NCBI GenBank assembly: GCA_013396655.1
Contig: WBMV01000267.1
Coordinates: 2,484,078 to 2,548,077 of the forward strand
DNA length: 64,000 nucleotides
Source of the DNA: Campylorhamphus procurvoides
Taxonomy: Eukaryota > Chordata > Aves > Passeriformes > Dendrocolaptidae
Direction: 5' to 3'
In this document: in pieces, positions 23,981 to 38,222 of the stretch
Layout of the letters: each line of letters starts with the position of its first letter
How positions within the stretch are numbered: position 1 is the first letter of the stretch
Program-made: the position numbers and the translations under genes
Notes under the pieces: generated by a model
Seen by the model: only the letters and a program-made list of their open reading frames with translations
What the model was told of the DNA's origin: nothing
Databases searched by the model: none

Positions 23981-26900
23981 AAGTGAGGCAACTTGAATTA
24001 TGAAAATTACATTAACAGCCCTTGTACATATACAATTGTATTACTAAAGGAAAATTTAAAGAAAGCTATGCAAGTTATTTTATTCCATGAATGAAAACCT
24101 AAATTACTTATGAAGTGAAGCCTGCCAAATTACCAGAAGAGCTATTACAAACATCTTTATGTACCAAGAAATAATTTCATTATGCAAAACAAACCAGAAG
24201 ACTGCTAGACTTTCTAATTATTATATATGTTTCTTACCACAAAGTTGTTAGCACTCGTGAAGAGCGAATGGGCACATGGAGAACCTGTCTCATACACCCC
24301 AAATTTCTGCAAAGGAGCCTAATGGGGCTGTGTTCTGCCACCCCACCATCACCAGGGTGCCAGTTGTTCCTCTCCTGCAGGACATACATGGTTCTGTGCT
24401 CCTGCCCCACTGGACCTGCACTCAGTCCAGTATTCCAGGCAGCCCAACAAAGCCTTGTGATTCCCAAAATGGAACAAATGGGAGAACTTTCCCCTACACG
24501 ATTTCTCTCTGGACACACTGTCACATAAAAACATAGGCAGCACAGAGTAAGATATACTGTAGGGGAAAAAAAAATTGAAAAAAGAAAACTCGAAATCAAA
24601 GAGAAAAGTTCCTTTATTCTTCATTCTGCTCAGGGCCAAGACTAATTCACAATTCCTCTCCACATATTGTCCTCTGCAACAGATGGGAAAACTCTTCAGC
24701 AGAGCAGAGTTGCACACTTCAGCAATGAATTGTAGAAGACAAGATGACTCTCATACATTTCATTTCATGAGCTGAGGAATTTACTCTGACTTGCAAAGGA
24801 TGATGCCACAATAAAGCCTTGTTTTAGTGTACCTCACCACAAGCACCACTCAATACAGGAGAATGCACTTTGGGAACTGACGTTACCCTTAACTAAACCA
24901 CTCAATCATGTCAACTTTCAAAAAAGCAAAAATATTGTTATCATGAAAATATACTGCTTAACAGTAATATAAGTAAGAGCAAACCAGCTGAAATTAGACA
25001 AAGCAAGCTTTTCTCTCATTCACTGGAACACCCTGAAGTCTCTCTCAGGCTGCCAGAAGCCAGATAGCACTAGACTATGTGCAGCTGCAGCACATACACA
25101 TTTCTTTTGGCAGACTGGCTCACCTTGCTCCCTGAACCATCTTCTCCCCATGCATATGAAGTGCATCTGCCTGCACTGTACCTCCAGGTCCTTCTTCAGC
25201 ATCCCTCTTCATTTTCCAACCTTCCTCACCCTGCCAATACAAAGCATGCTGCTCCTCACCAGAGAGCCTCGGCTTTAGTGCTGTAAAGGATTTGATGATG
25301 TAAAATACACAGGAATACTCCTTTTTTGTTGGGGGTAAGTCATTTCTGCAGTCCTTATTATGATGGCAACAGTACATGAAAAGCAACATGCCAACTGAGG
25401 ATGGGACCCAGAACATCAGATTTCTGTCAGAGGGAGTAAGACAAACTTAAGGCACTTCACACCAGAACTAATTTCAAACATGTATTTTCTGTGTCTGTTT
25501 TCAAAATCAGGCCAAAACTTAGAATTTTACTCAAAGCTAATGTTCTGTATTCACAGTCACCCAGCCAAGTTTAGAATATTCACCCAAAAACCTGCTATTA
25601 TCCCCAAGGCTGTTTTGTTTCTAGCATGTCTAGCAACAAAACCATAACAAAACATGGTATTCTGTATCTGATTATGAGAACTGCATTTGTGCATAAGGTA
25701 TATACATATTGAATACAACCCTCTTCTTGCCAGCCCACAGCTGGGGACTGGAAATCCTACAGCAAGCACACACACTTAGTTCAAACCATTTCTCACACCA
25801 GGATGCACTTCAGTGAAGACAGAGAAGTCTGGTATGGTAAGACATCAGCGCCATGAGTTGGTCTAAGGCCCTGGCAATGTTTTTGCTGGATGAAACACAA
25901 CAATTTGCGATTTAAAAAAAACCCCAAACAAACCAAAATCTAGTACAGTTCTCTTCATTTTCCATCACATGTCACTACATATGGTTTTATCAAGCTTTGT
26001 ACCATTAAATCCAGTTATTTCAAAATTACTAGAAAGGCTCAAAATAAACAAGTGAGGCGTGAGTTGACTCTCAAGGGAGACACAGTCCTAAGCAAAGACA
26101 GCAGCTTGGACAATCCCACAAAATAAAATCTAGTCAAAACATTACATACTCAAAAAAGTGGCCTTTCATTAAATACATATGACATTATACAGGAACTGAT
26201 AAATAACATGTTCATTGGGAGAGATACATTATACATGTCAGAGCATTACTGACAGAATAGTGGACAGTGTATTGTTAAAATTTTAGTATCTATACCTGGG
26301 TTATTTAAAGAACATGGGGTGTCCCTTCCCCTTAAACCAAAAGAAAGTCTGGATTCAATGCCCTACATATAGCTCTTAGTTCTCAATCACACACTATCAC
26401 TAATCTACCATCTCCATCACTAATATTCTTTTATATACTTTGAAAACATATGAATATACGTTCTTGGTAGTGAGAAATTAAATCTGCTTGGGTCTCCTAA
26501 GCTGGTAGTTCATTGAGTCATATTCCCATGTGACTTACTGAGTCCATTCAGAGGTTTCTAGCCCCATAGTCAGCCTTGGCAGAAACTCCACCTAGACTGG
26601 AATAACCATGCTCTGAGGAGTTTTTTCCCCATTCATAAAATCAGCACAGTTGCTAGCTGGGAAGAGAGTCAAAAGTAGCAGTTTTTTCAGACTATTTCTT
26701 AGGTTTGTCTGTCAGCTCATGCCAAGAAAAACTTCACTTAGGCATAAGCAGCCACAGCACCCCAGGAAGAGAGGAAAAAGCAAAATGCCAAGTAGTCCAG
26801 AGGAAAAACAAAGTTTGGTACAGGCAAACCATGACACGTTCCCCTGAGAGCTGGGCATTAAGAATCTGCTCTAGTTTTGAGAAGTCACATCCTAAGACAC

Positions 26901-29900
26901 TACACCTCTACAAGACAAAGGCTGCCCAGCCCCACGCCAGACCATGACTACAAAATAAAAAGACTAATTCTTCAAGGGCAAAGCGTTGCCTGGAACCAAC
27001 ACAGGCAGACACTGCCTTCAAAATTTTTCAGTTCTGTGCAGCAGATGGCTTAGCTATGCCAAAATACTTCTGAAGTACAAGATGTGTTCATTCATGGAAG
27101 CTCTTTTTACTTGATTTTCCCATTTCTCCTCTAGGATCAGGCTGCTGAGGCAGCGCTCTGCTGACATGTTATTTCTCCTCAGAAAAATATTATCAGACTG
27201 AAATGGAAAAGTTGACATCAACATCAATACCTGATGGCTCCAAAATTACACATGAATTAGGAGCATGGGCTTAACAAAAAAACCAAGCAAACAAGAAAAC
27301 AATCACCCAGAAAAGCAGATAAAATGTAAAGAACCAAAGCTAATTTGAAGAAAAAATAGTAGTTGCTTGCTAGGAGAGAGACATGTGCTGCTTTTGTTGG
27401 CTACTGCCATAAGCTTTGCACCAAGTATAAGAAAGAGGCCCATGAACTGAGATCAAACCAATCAAGATTAAAAAACTGGACAGTGACATAGTCAGAAAAT
27501 GGCAGAGAAGAGAAAGAAGGGTCTCCTGGAATCTACATCTACTATTGGGACAAAGAACTGTCAGGCTTTCTTCTGATGACTGATACAAAAATCTTGGATT
27601 ATAACCCTATTCTGCCTGTACTACAGAGCTTCACTGAATATACTAAACACATTCCATAAAACCTAATCCTTACTTGTATATTGGTAATATCTCATTCAAG
27701 ACCACATCCATGTTCCTGCATCAAGGAAAAGAAAACAACTAACAGTTCATGATTATTACTGTGAATTCATCAAGAAACCAGCAATTACAACATATGTTGT
27801 TTTGATTGTAAGAAAGACAGAAAAGCGAAAAGGACACTTCCCATTCTGAGGAGAAAAACAATCTAGTCAGTGGAATTTCATTACTTGCATTAAGTGTAAA
27901 TAGCTTTAGTAGTGCCACATTGTAGAATGCATTCATTTAGGTGTATACACTGATGGATTTCCTTTTCCTAATGCCTTAAAATCACCAGGTCCCCTGGACA
28001 TGATGGCAAATGTTACAGTGCAGCAAATTCAGAGCATTGAGAGGAAACAAAATATGTGTGAGCTGTCTAACAGAAAATATAGTTTTCACCCACATTCAGG
28101 TTTATTCTTCTGGTGGCACAAAATTTTTTTCCTTAAAGTCATCATCCTAGATTCTCACTAGAATGTACATGTCATAAAAAGCTGGATTATTTTAACCTAT
28201 AAATTTCTAATACGATAGCTACAAAATAATTTTAGAGAACCAGATGACCTGCTAATCCATCACAGTTCACATCTGCACCAAAAGAACTTCAAATACCAGT
28301 ATTAGGGCAACTAGACATTTCAGGGAATCTTGACATCTGGTTTCTAAACATACAAAGAGCTGTTATGGTTATTTTGGCTCAGTCTAAAAACAAACTACTG
28401 AACCTCTGCAGCATACAGTTGGTTTATGTGTAAGAACCTATTATAATGTAGAATTATACATAAGGTTCCCCAGTGACTGCTTCACACAGAAAAGGTTAAA
28501 TTGCTTAGAGAAACTGTTTTATAAGATGAGAGGAAATGAATCCATCCTGTTTTTTATTGTGAGCCATTGCCATTCAGACATCACACCGCCCTACCAAGAT
28601 AAATATGAACTTGTTTGCATATACCCAGGTGAGAGTTTGCACTGAGCAATAAACTATAAAGAAATTTCAAAAAAATGCTAATTAGCTTCCACATCTAGCA
28701 TTCCAGAGCACAGTAAAATAGTTCTGTCTAAGAAATAGCTGCATTCCCGTTCTTTCAGTGTTCTGCAGCATATGGATGAACAGCCAGGCTGAAGGCAGAC
28801 TTTGACAGATTTAATGATTTATATACAACAGGAAAAAATTTTTGCTGGTTGCCATTGGAAAAGTTCACATAAAGCACCAAACTGACAGATTGAACTGATT
28901 TCTGATAATGAACTCATAATAAAAACCAGAATGTGTCTTACAAAGTTGAAATAAAACTTTTCCTTAACTCTTTGCTTATCCTATTTATCCCACGTACACA
29001 AAGCAATTATTTTGCAACATCTAATTTTTCAGTGGCACCTTGAGAGAGTGAATGAGTCAGTGGCAATAAAAATAATTCTCAACACATTTAAGATGGACAG
29101 GACAACAAATTTTTAATAGCAAAACAGTGGGCATTCACAGGTTTTATGCCACTACTCATACTTCTCATATTCCATCTTTTGGTTATTGGCAAAACTACTA
29201 ACTTCATTCCAGCTTGGCAATAAACTAAGTAATTACAGTTTTCAAAAAACTGCTCTGTCCCTTTTTACAGTTTAATAACCAACCTTAATACAGTATTTAT
29301 ATTACTGCAGTTCTAAGAAGGCTTCATCATGATCTGGTTACGCTGCAGTGCTCCCAAATCATTCTGAAAAACCATTTCTTGCATTGAGATTTCAACTTCA
29401 CAGCAAGCAATTAAAAAAAAAAGCCAGAAGGAAGAACCCCAACAAAGACAAGGAAAGAAACAGACTGGCCCAGCAGGCCTGTACAGAGCATCAGCTCCAT
29501 GCTCATTTTCCCCCCGTGCCTTTCTGTAATACTGGTTGAAGTCCTTGCCTGCTTGCTCAGGTGTTCAGTTTTGCTGTTACTCATCCCCTTTTCAGAAACA
29601 CCATTTTTTTTCCGTATGACACATAAACACAAAGTGTAAGGACATTTCCAGACCTAAGAAGATGTTTTGTTTTCACAAGTTGGCTTCTGCTTGTAGGTGA
29701 AGTCTTCACAACAATTTGTTGCAGAGCAGCAAGTAATTATTTGGATTTGACTTCTATGTCAAGTGGCTACAGGCATATTATTCCTTCAACATTCAACAGA
29801 GAAAGAGAACATGCCAAAAAAGACAACCTAAAGCTGTCACCTCCACTTTTACCCAAATGGCTCCAGAACAGAAAGAAACAAAATAATTAATATTACCTTC

Positions 29901-32900
29901 CCCAGCATTTAGCTCATGCTTGATATCAAGCTCACAGGTTCATCGATGACAAGCAAGTTACAGAACGCAAAAAGACAGTACAAGTTGCACTTGTAATCAA
30001 AAAGCATCCAGCATTTTGCAAATTTAAAAAGTAATGCTACCTATAGTAATGCTATATGTTACTACTGTAACACACAGAAGTGTTATAATAGCAAACCTGA
30101 AGGTTATTCCTTAAATCCAAAGTTGTTACTTTTGGTATTGAGATAAAACTGCCAACGAACCAGCCAGTTTTCCAGAGGCACTCTAAACACAACATCCAAG
30201 CACACCCATCATCCTTGTAATTCAGCTCACATAGCAAAAGGAGAAAACATTCACTGCTAACAGGCTCTCTCTTCACTATTTCTATCTCCCCATGATGTGT
30301 AGCATCAGCTGCAACTATCACCTGAGAATTACTCCAGTAAGAACTCTGCAAACAACTTCAGCATCTCCTTTACAAGTTCACTCAAACCTGTGAGCTGACA
30401 AAATTTAAAGCACTGCAAACAAGAACCCAAGTATGTTCCCATTCCAAGTGTGACAGACAAGTTTGATCCAGCAAGGAACACAAGTCCCACAAGGGCTGAA
30501 GTGTCTGTCTATTTGGTGTCTCATTTCCAGGTATGGATCACAGACACCCAAAGCCTACAAGACAGCTGGAATCTGGCATTACCTGTAGCTAAGAAACCCT
30601 CTGAACTAGAGTGGCGTGTAGGACTTCACTTACTGCACTTGTCCAGTTGCTTCCCGAAAATACTGTAAACTCTGGGCATCTGCAGCATCCCGGGCCAAGG
30701 TGCTCCACTCGTCAGTCGTGTACTGAAGAAATACAGTGAAACTTTCCTTTCCTCTGACCCTTTTCCATACAGCGCCCCTTACTTCTTATACTATGAAAGG
30801 AAACATGAATCTCTTCCCCCCTCACCACAGTACTCTCACACAGACATTATGTCAATTCTTTCTGTGCTTTGTCCCAAATCTATAATAATGAGCTAAATAG
30901 ATTAGCCTCAGTTCGGTGTTTGCATTGAGCCTGCCTGGTAACACACAGGACCTACCAGAAGGGACACTTCAAACTGAAACAGAGACAACACTATAGGGGA
31001 TGGGAGGAAGGTGCAGAAGGTGCATGCTGAGGAAGATGCATCTTCCAATGACTAATGACAGCCAAGAAGCCTCTCTGGCATGCTGAGGATTATCAGTGAC
31101 CATCCTTGAGCCTCAAGGCTTCCTCCAGAATTTGGTCACAAATACTCTGTAAATATGTTCATACTGAAATATAGAAAAGGGGGGCAGGGCAGGGCAGGGG
31201 GGGACAGCAGTGGTTGTCTCTCTCCAGCAAAAAAAAAAGAAAATTAAGTGCCTGCTTTAACAACCCAGTCTTTATCAACAGGCTGTGCTAAGAGGAAACT
31301 GAAAGGATGCTGCTGCATATTGTTTATATCAGAGACAATGTAAATAGAAATGTCTTTAAATACACACTGACAGTTAAGACAGGTTTTTACTTGCAGACTC
31401 AAAACTGAATAAAAACCCAAGAAATCAAGACAAATGACTGTAGCATACAAAGTATAGAACCCATTAAGTCTTTTTTATCTCTGTTTAAGAGAAACTTTAT
31501 GACTCAAAGGACCATCACACACCAACTCTGAGATAAGCCAAAGGCACACACCACACAAATCATGTTTAAGCAGGGACAAATCAACAAGAGCCTTCACAGA
31601 GAAATGATGCCTTTTCAGCCTGATGTCAGTGGAGCCCTGGAGCAGTCACAAGTGGACTGTCACCCCTCACAAAGATGTGGGCAAGACCTGCATGAACCTG
31701 CAGAAAGCACCCCTGGGAACCCGACACCTTGGTTATTTTACCCCTGGAGCCGCGCAGCACTTACACAACTTATTAGCAATCATACCGAGAGGTTTGCAGT
31801 TGCATTTGTTATACGCTTCAAAGCACAAAATAAAACCCATGACTCAGGAAAATGAGGTAAGAGGCAGGCTTCCACAGTTAATGTGTGGTAATTTAATGCA
31901 TAATAATCTTTGTTCATGATCACATATTTGAATTGAAATGAACCTTCGAGACAACAAATACTCTAAGAAATGTGCACTTTTAGCACAGACACCAGCAGAA
32001 CAGAGAATTGCCACTAACCTGCAGAACTGAAAAAAACCATTTTCCTCACTGTAGGTGAAAACAGAAGAAATTTGGCCTTGTTCTGAGAAGTGTCATTATA
32101 CAGTAGGACTTAGGAAGGCGAAAATACTTTGGGCAAAATGGTAAGAGAAGTCTGCATACACATTTAGAAAATAAGGTTCCAGGGCAGAAAAGGAGCTGAA
32201 ATCCAAATCTGAAAAAGGAAGTTATAATCCAAACTGGGTTTTGCTAATTTTTTTCAAGTTGCTTTCCTGTCATGTTATAAAACTTATTTTCAGATTCATC
32301 TAGAGGTGTCACTACCCAGGGAAAGTGGAAGCATGGAACCAATCAATTCACAATTTATCTTTACAATTCTAAATACAAACTTCCTCAATTATTTACCAGA
32401 AAAGGCAACAAAAATATGTGCTATGTTAGTAAGTGGATAAATTCAAGCTTTGCAAGTAAGCTTTACCTCTTTGTACAGTGAAAACAATCCTGGCTACCTA
32501 AGAAAACATGGAACCTCCACTGGATCCCCAGAGAAAGATTTTTGATGTTCTGCAGCATTGGCATGTCTTTGTCCTTTCTTGAACTCTTCACCTGAGTCAG
32601 CTTTACAGATCTTCCCAGATATACAGCTGTTGACATAGCATGAAGACTACAGAAAACAGCATCAACACAACAAACAAGATATTTAAATAAGAAGTTTTCA
32701 TATTTATATTTGCCTTCCATGTTTGTATAGAAGTGTTCATGTGCCTCCAAGGAAAAGAAGATCCTTTCAATTAAGAGTATTTGATGGGAAGCTTTCCTAC
32801 TCTTTACTCCTTTCAAAAAAGCTTTCCAAAAACTATGGTGTTCCACAGTTCTCAACTTTATTACACATGACCTCCCCTTTGCTGAAACTGTGTCTTCAAG

Positions 32901-34837
32901 AAACTCACTCTAATGATTTCTCATTGAAATAAAACTATTATTCCACCAAGCTTCCCCAGTTTTGGGGAAAAAAAATAAATCATGAAAACATAGTAAATGT
33001 GTCCACATCAAGTTCACTGCTTTTTACAAGTCTATTATTAAATAGCCATGTTGGGCAGGTATGAGCAAACACCAGTAACTCCAATTCTGGTTTTAGGCAG
33101 CTGATATGATACAGACTGTAACCAGAAGCACTGCTATGCTGGTGACATTTTGCTAAGGAACCAAATATAAAGAAGCAGTAAGCTGAAAACTATATTGATT
33201 AAATAAGACAAGGCGGAAAAAAAAAAAAAAGAGGCAATGGAGAAACGAGGAGGCCGCCCAAGGAAACAGCAGAACTTGCATCCTCTTAACTCTTCTCTTG
33301 CAGCTGAGATTTGTAGCATCACTCAAATTAGTTTGTTTTCTGTGTTTCTTCGCATTTTCGAACTTGTATTCAAGTGATTAAGCACTGAAGCGCCATAAAA
33401 GACATTTTACAAACTTTTTCATTACTGAGTTGTACAAAATAGTATTAAAATAATCAAAGTTATGTGAAAAAACAGAATGAGCCAATAAATGGATTAAATA
33501 GGGAGTGGATCTCCCTGATCTTAATCCCATTTTAACTTTCATGTCTAGTGAACAATGAGAAAAACGATGAGCTTTGGGCCTGGCAATGCTGCTGACTGCT
33601 GTAAGAATATCTGCTACCAACATTAGCACTGAATCCCTCTGTGACTGTGGAGCAGTTCTAGGCCTTTAACAATATGATTATAGCCTTTAATTTTCATCTG
33701 CAACCGAATGATTAAGTTTAATAAAACTGTGGTCTGCACTGACTCACACTCTCATGTCATCACGAACATTTGTTGCACTAGACCCATAACATGCCCATCT
33801 CACATGGGAAAATTAAGGTAACATTTCACTCTCACAGCACTCCCTTATTGCAAATACAGAAGAAAATTGTGAGAATGAAGCTATAAGTGTTTATAGGGCA
33901 CTTGGAGATTCCTGGATAAAAGATTCTGTGATAACTTTAAATTACTCTGAACTAGTGGGAGGCTTTTTGCACCCTACCCTGAGAGCTCATAGCCCTGCAC
34001 ACAGCATCACTATAGCACTCCCCCCTTTCACAGAGCCTGTAGGGATAGAATATAAGTCAATTCCAAAGTTTTGCCTGAAGTCACAAATCCAAAACTACTG
34101 CAGAGGAGGAAATTCAGCTTTTTTTTAATGTAACTAAGGCTGAAACACACTAAATCCAAAACTTTCAGCCTCACTTAGGTCAGGAATGAATACAGTAGCC
34201 CTTCAGCAAGCTTAAAAACTATTGCTACCATAACTTTTTATAATTTCAAATAATAAATGCTTGCAGAAAAAAAAATATCATGAATAAGCAGTAAGAAAGG
34301 TTACTGAGACATTCAAATAAAAAAAATCGTGAACACCTGTTCACAAGCTTTTTCTTGTCATCTGACACTTTTATTACCTGTGAGCAAAGTTTAAAAAGCC
34401 CAGCAAGATTTGCTGAAATAATTTTTCATGTATACAGCATTCATTTCATACAACAGAAGAGCTATATTTCACATTTTAAAGCCCACTATGTCTGAAACTC
34501 TACACACACATTGTAATGGTCTCTACACTGAAAGAAAAGAGGTTCTAAGAAAGCACTGACATCAACAATTTACTGCACAACTACCCATATGCCTGTATCT
34601 TTTTTCCTAAAAAGACTAGAACTCTAAGACTCTCGGTATTACTGAATATGGGGAGGACAGCAATAACCATAAAAATAACAGGTCCACACACCAGCTATTG
34701 CATAATTTGGTAACATCAAAAGTTATCCCTAACTTGCCCTTATCAAAAGAGGCTTCTAAAAAAAAGAAAGCTTCAGAGATTAGTTCAGTGATTACAGGTA
34801 ACAAAATCAATGGGGAAATTGATCTTCCACACTTTTA
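23981..34837. other. Intron 1 DNA, nothing recognised apart from local motifs
   Basis: AT-rich unique-looking sequence. A GC-richer patch lies at about 24250-24480 with overlapping open frames of 86-122 codons on both strands and no recognisable protein. A10 runs lie at 29413-29422 and 31229-31238, and A14 at 33217-33230. A G-rich motif at 31179-31203 is listed separately. Confidence 0.55.
31179..31203 (+). other. G-quadruplex-type motif
   Basis: Four runs of three or more G are separated by three identical two-base loops (ca): GGGGGG-CA-GGG-CA-GGG-CA-GGGGGGG. This fits the canonical G-quadruplex pattern with very short loops. It lies on the template strand of ZFYVE28, so the RNA would be C-rich. 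It could equally be a small simple-repeat expansion of GGGCA. Confidence 0.7.
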
Positions 34838-34921
34838 CTAGAATCCTAGAATGGTTTGGGAAGGGACTTCAGAGATCATCTCACCCAATTCCTCTGCAAT
34901 GAGGAGGAGCACCTTCAACAC
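34838..34921 (-). repeat. CR1 LINE, extreme 3' end fragment
   Basis: Antisense CR1 terminus on the plus strand: GAATCCTAGAATGGTTTGGG, AAGGGACTTCAGAGATCATC and a purine-rich end at ACCTTCAACA. About 85 bases, in the ZFYVE28 orientation. Confidence 0.8.
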
Positions 34922-35393
34922 GAAAGATTTGCACAACAACTTCCAGCTTTTACACAGCCAAGTTTTGTGAAGCCAGTATCCCTCCCTGCTTTTTTTGGTT
35001 GCATGAAGCAGAACTGCCTGTCTTTATAATCTCTATCGACAACAGAAACCCACCCCAACAAAAGCTAAAACATCCCTTCCCAACAGCCTCCCAAATGTCG
35101 CATACAACAGGGAAAGCAAGCTGGCAAGCTGAATACAGAACTAAAAAAACCCCAACCAAACCCATATATGTCTCCTGCAATTACATAACATTGCATTCAG
35201 TCTCTTAAAAAAAAGAGCACCAAACACAAAAAATAAAAAAAACACCCCAAAAAAACCCCAAACCACCTCACACAAAAACCTGGCAGATTTTACAAATAGT
35301 ATCTTCCTCCCTTTGCCATCTAAGTAGGAAAGACAAGTAGCAAAGGTAAAACAATTGTCTCAAAACAGGCATAGGTTTGAACATATTAACACT
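34922..35393. other. Spacer between two CR1 fragments, with an A/C-rich tract
   Basis: Unique-looking sequence with a low-complexity A/C-rich tract at about 35206-35280 made of A-runs and CCCC/CACC. No exon was recognised. The two flanking CR1 pieces have the same orientation but both are 3' ends, so they are separate insertions and not one broken copy. Confidence 0.55.
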
Positions 35394-35501
35394 TCACAGA
35401 ATCATAGAATAAGCTGGGCTGGAAGGGATCTTAAAAGGACATCTGGTCCAACCCCCCTGCTGTGGGCAGGGGCATCTTTCACTGGATCTGGTTACTCAAT
35501 A
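35394..35501 (-). repeat. CR1 LINE, 3' end fragment
   Basis: Antisense CR1 terminus: TCACAGAATCATAGAATAAG, GGCTGGAAGGGATCTTAAAA, CATCTGGTCCAACCCCCCTG and GTGGGCAGGGGCATCTTTCA, fading at about 35501. About 108 bases. The CR1 tail repeat unit is visible at 35396-35413. Confidence 0.92.
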
Positions 35502-35943
35502 GATTTCCCTATTTAAAGCATTAAATTCTGTCCTAGCCTTGACTGGGTCTCTCGTGCTTTTTCAGAGCGTATTATTGCTGCTAGTGGTTGCATAAGAGAA
35601 TTACTGAGATTTTCAGAAATGCCACCAGAAGTAAAAAACATAACCCTAGGAACAAAATGGAAATTCAATTATCTGCAGCTATTCCCAGATACATTATTTT
35701 TCACAAGCAATAACCTGGAGTTATTTCCAATTTTCAGATCTGCCCTCTAAAGCAAGACTCCATTTTAAAAAAATTATGCATTTGTACAACTTCAATTATT
35801 TTTAAATATACAACTCACTTCCTACAATATCTGGCAAATAAAAACCAAGCAAGCAATATAAGGAGCCTGGTGCATTTAAAGAGTTCCTTCCATCTTCAGC
35901 TAAAAAAATAAAGATCAGTTAGGCTCCAGATAGAGTTGTGCTG

Positions 35944-36081
35944 CGAGTCTAACGCAGGCCCTCTAGCAGCGAGATTATGTGATTATTTCTGGATGCCGCA
36001 GTCATGTGGTCGCACAGCAAAGCTTTTGTCGGAAACATGACACAATCCCCTTGCACTCGAACTGCTGGCAGCCACTTGCCG
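35944..36081. promoter_or_regulatory. Candidate regulatory element: CpG cluster
   Basis: About eight CpG dinucleotides fall within 140 bases (near 35944, 35953, 35970, 35997, 36011, 36030, 36058, 36080), while the surrounding sequence often has none in several hundred bases. A TCATGTG (M-box/E-box type) site lies at 36002-36008. It is too short and too weak for a CpG island. That it is regulatory is inference only. Confidence 0.25.
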
Positions 36082-38183
36082 GGCTGCATTTCCCTAAAAC
36101 ACACCCACAGGGACAGCAAAGAAATACCAGCTTTGCAGTGCTACAGCCTCAACCAGTCAGAGTTTATATTCCTTGCTGCAGTAAATCTAGAGGCTCGTCT
36201 CTTATTTCTCTGTGTATCACTTCCAGCTGCACATCCACCGGGTCCCACTAAATCATGGAGCATCAATATCCACCTCCCCCAAACCATACCTGCTTTGGGA
36301 AGCCTGGCTAGAGACTGCAGAGCATACTATTAGTTTAATTTACCATTAAAATCTTTCCATGAGGTACAAACAGAATTTACAAAAGCTAAACTACATAACA
36401 CTATAGCAAAAGGATGCACAGTACATGATTATCTCCCCCAAAAGGCATCTGCCTGGATATAGCATCTATTCAAAGGGAACTTGCATGGTATTTATGCCAG
36501 TGTTACCTCTTCAGTCAGAGAGGGATGTTTTACAAAGATTGTCATATCAGTCTCTCATTGTACTTTTCAGAAAAACACTAGACTTGCTGAAAATATTTGA
36601 CTGTATTACATCTTAAAGACAACTCATTGTTTAGCTTGATTTAACTAATTCTCCCTCTCAAACTCAGAATTTCAAGTGGAACACTCAAAGCATACACAGA
36701 GTAACAACCTCTAGATATGACAACTTTTATAAAAACTGACTATAAAATTAAGCATTTTAGACACTAAATAACAGAATATATTTACAATAGAACAGACTGT
36801 CAAAATACACATATTTAGCTTCTATCACATGACTCATCACTTGGTTGCTTTTACTTATAAATATGGCATAGTCACTGCCAGGCAGGTGGAGTACTGTATA
36901 ACATTTGATCTAATTACCTGACCACAGGATAACTGGCATTTGACCATAAACATCACCTTGTAATTCAATATTCACATGGAGTATTTTTACAGCACTAAAG
37001 TTCTCTTTCTGAAAGCTCACAGCAGAACCACTCAGCAAACAAAACCAATTCCCATCTAAAAAAGTTTAGCAAAATGCTTCTGAATGCAAAACCTCATATT
37101 AAAAGTTACAGAAACCTACAGCCACAATAGGAGTACTCCAGAACAGCTGGGAAAGGAGTCTGTAATGAAGAAACTCCTACTCCCAGAATCAAGTCAATTA
37201 ATTCAACTACCTTAGGAGGGAGCTTTCCTGTGTCTATGAACACACCTTATTCATTTGCTGGGGGACTTGAGGCATCCAAGAGCACAGTTCAGTCACAGCC
37301 ACTGCCACAAGGAAGTTCCCCAGTTGTGGCTCTAAGTAACACCCAGTGGGGCTCTAAGCTGGAAGTGGAGCAAGAAGGGATTTACAAACAGTAATTCTAA
37401 CAAAGAATTCATACTCCAGCCTTTGCCAGTTCCTGTAATCAAAGTGCAAGTCATATTGCCAAAAAATGTCCTTTGCCCTGCTTGTGTTAGCCAGATGGAA
37501 TGCCATGCACTGCACCGGCTCAACCCTTCCCTTGAAACCTCCCCCCCCAAACTCTTTTAAGGTTTTTTTCCTGATATTTGTTAGAACAGCAAGGCATGTG
37601 ATTTCATCCCATCACAGACAACCAACATCCCCAGCACATCAAGGCTTTGCCGGTGTACCTGGCTGAACTCAGCACTTGCCTGCCTGCAGAAGCTCAGAAT
37701 AGCACAGGGGGTGAGGAAGAGTTTAATGCACACTGAACTGCAGCTGAACACAGAAGCAGCAATTTGCTTTCTTAGCTTGGGAACACACTAAATGAGCAAA
37801 GCTGTAACAAGTTCTGTTGCTATTGCTTAACGACTTGAAAGTCCTAAAAACAAATTAAAAACACCAACTCAGAAAATGAAGAGTATCTACAAAATGAAAG
37901 CTTGAAAAATAATGTTTTACACTTTGGATACCTACAGGTCTCAGTTTAAAGAAAAAGTGGATGCATCACATTCAGACAATGTCAGCACACAGTCATTAAG
38001 CATCCTGCTCATGGCCAAAGAGCACAATTACCAACTACAGCAGGGAATGCAGAGAGCTCACACCTTATCTAAAGCTGCTGAAAAGTTGTGTTGAAAGGGG
38101 GTGGATCAAGATAAAATGCCTCAAACTGGACAGCCAAGACCAGTGCCTTCTCGCATGTTTGTACAGCATCTATAGAGCCATTC

Positions 38184-38222
38184 TATAATTAGAAATTAGA
38201 AACTCTTATATAATTAGAAATT
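38184..38222. repeat. 14-bp direct repeat pair
   Basis: TATAATTAGAAATT occurs exactly at 38184-38197 and again at 38209-38222, a 25-bp period with 11 bases between the copies. It is probably a small slippage or local duplication. Confidence 0.85.

Noticed and set aside
24234..24717. Overlapping open frames of 121-122 codons on the minus strand
   Set aside because: No recognisable similarity, low-complexity hydrophobic stretches, and equally long frames on the other strand.
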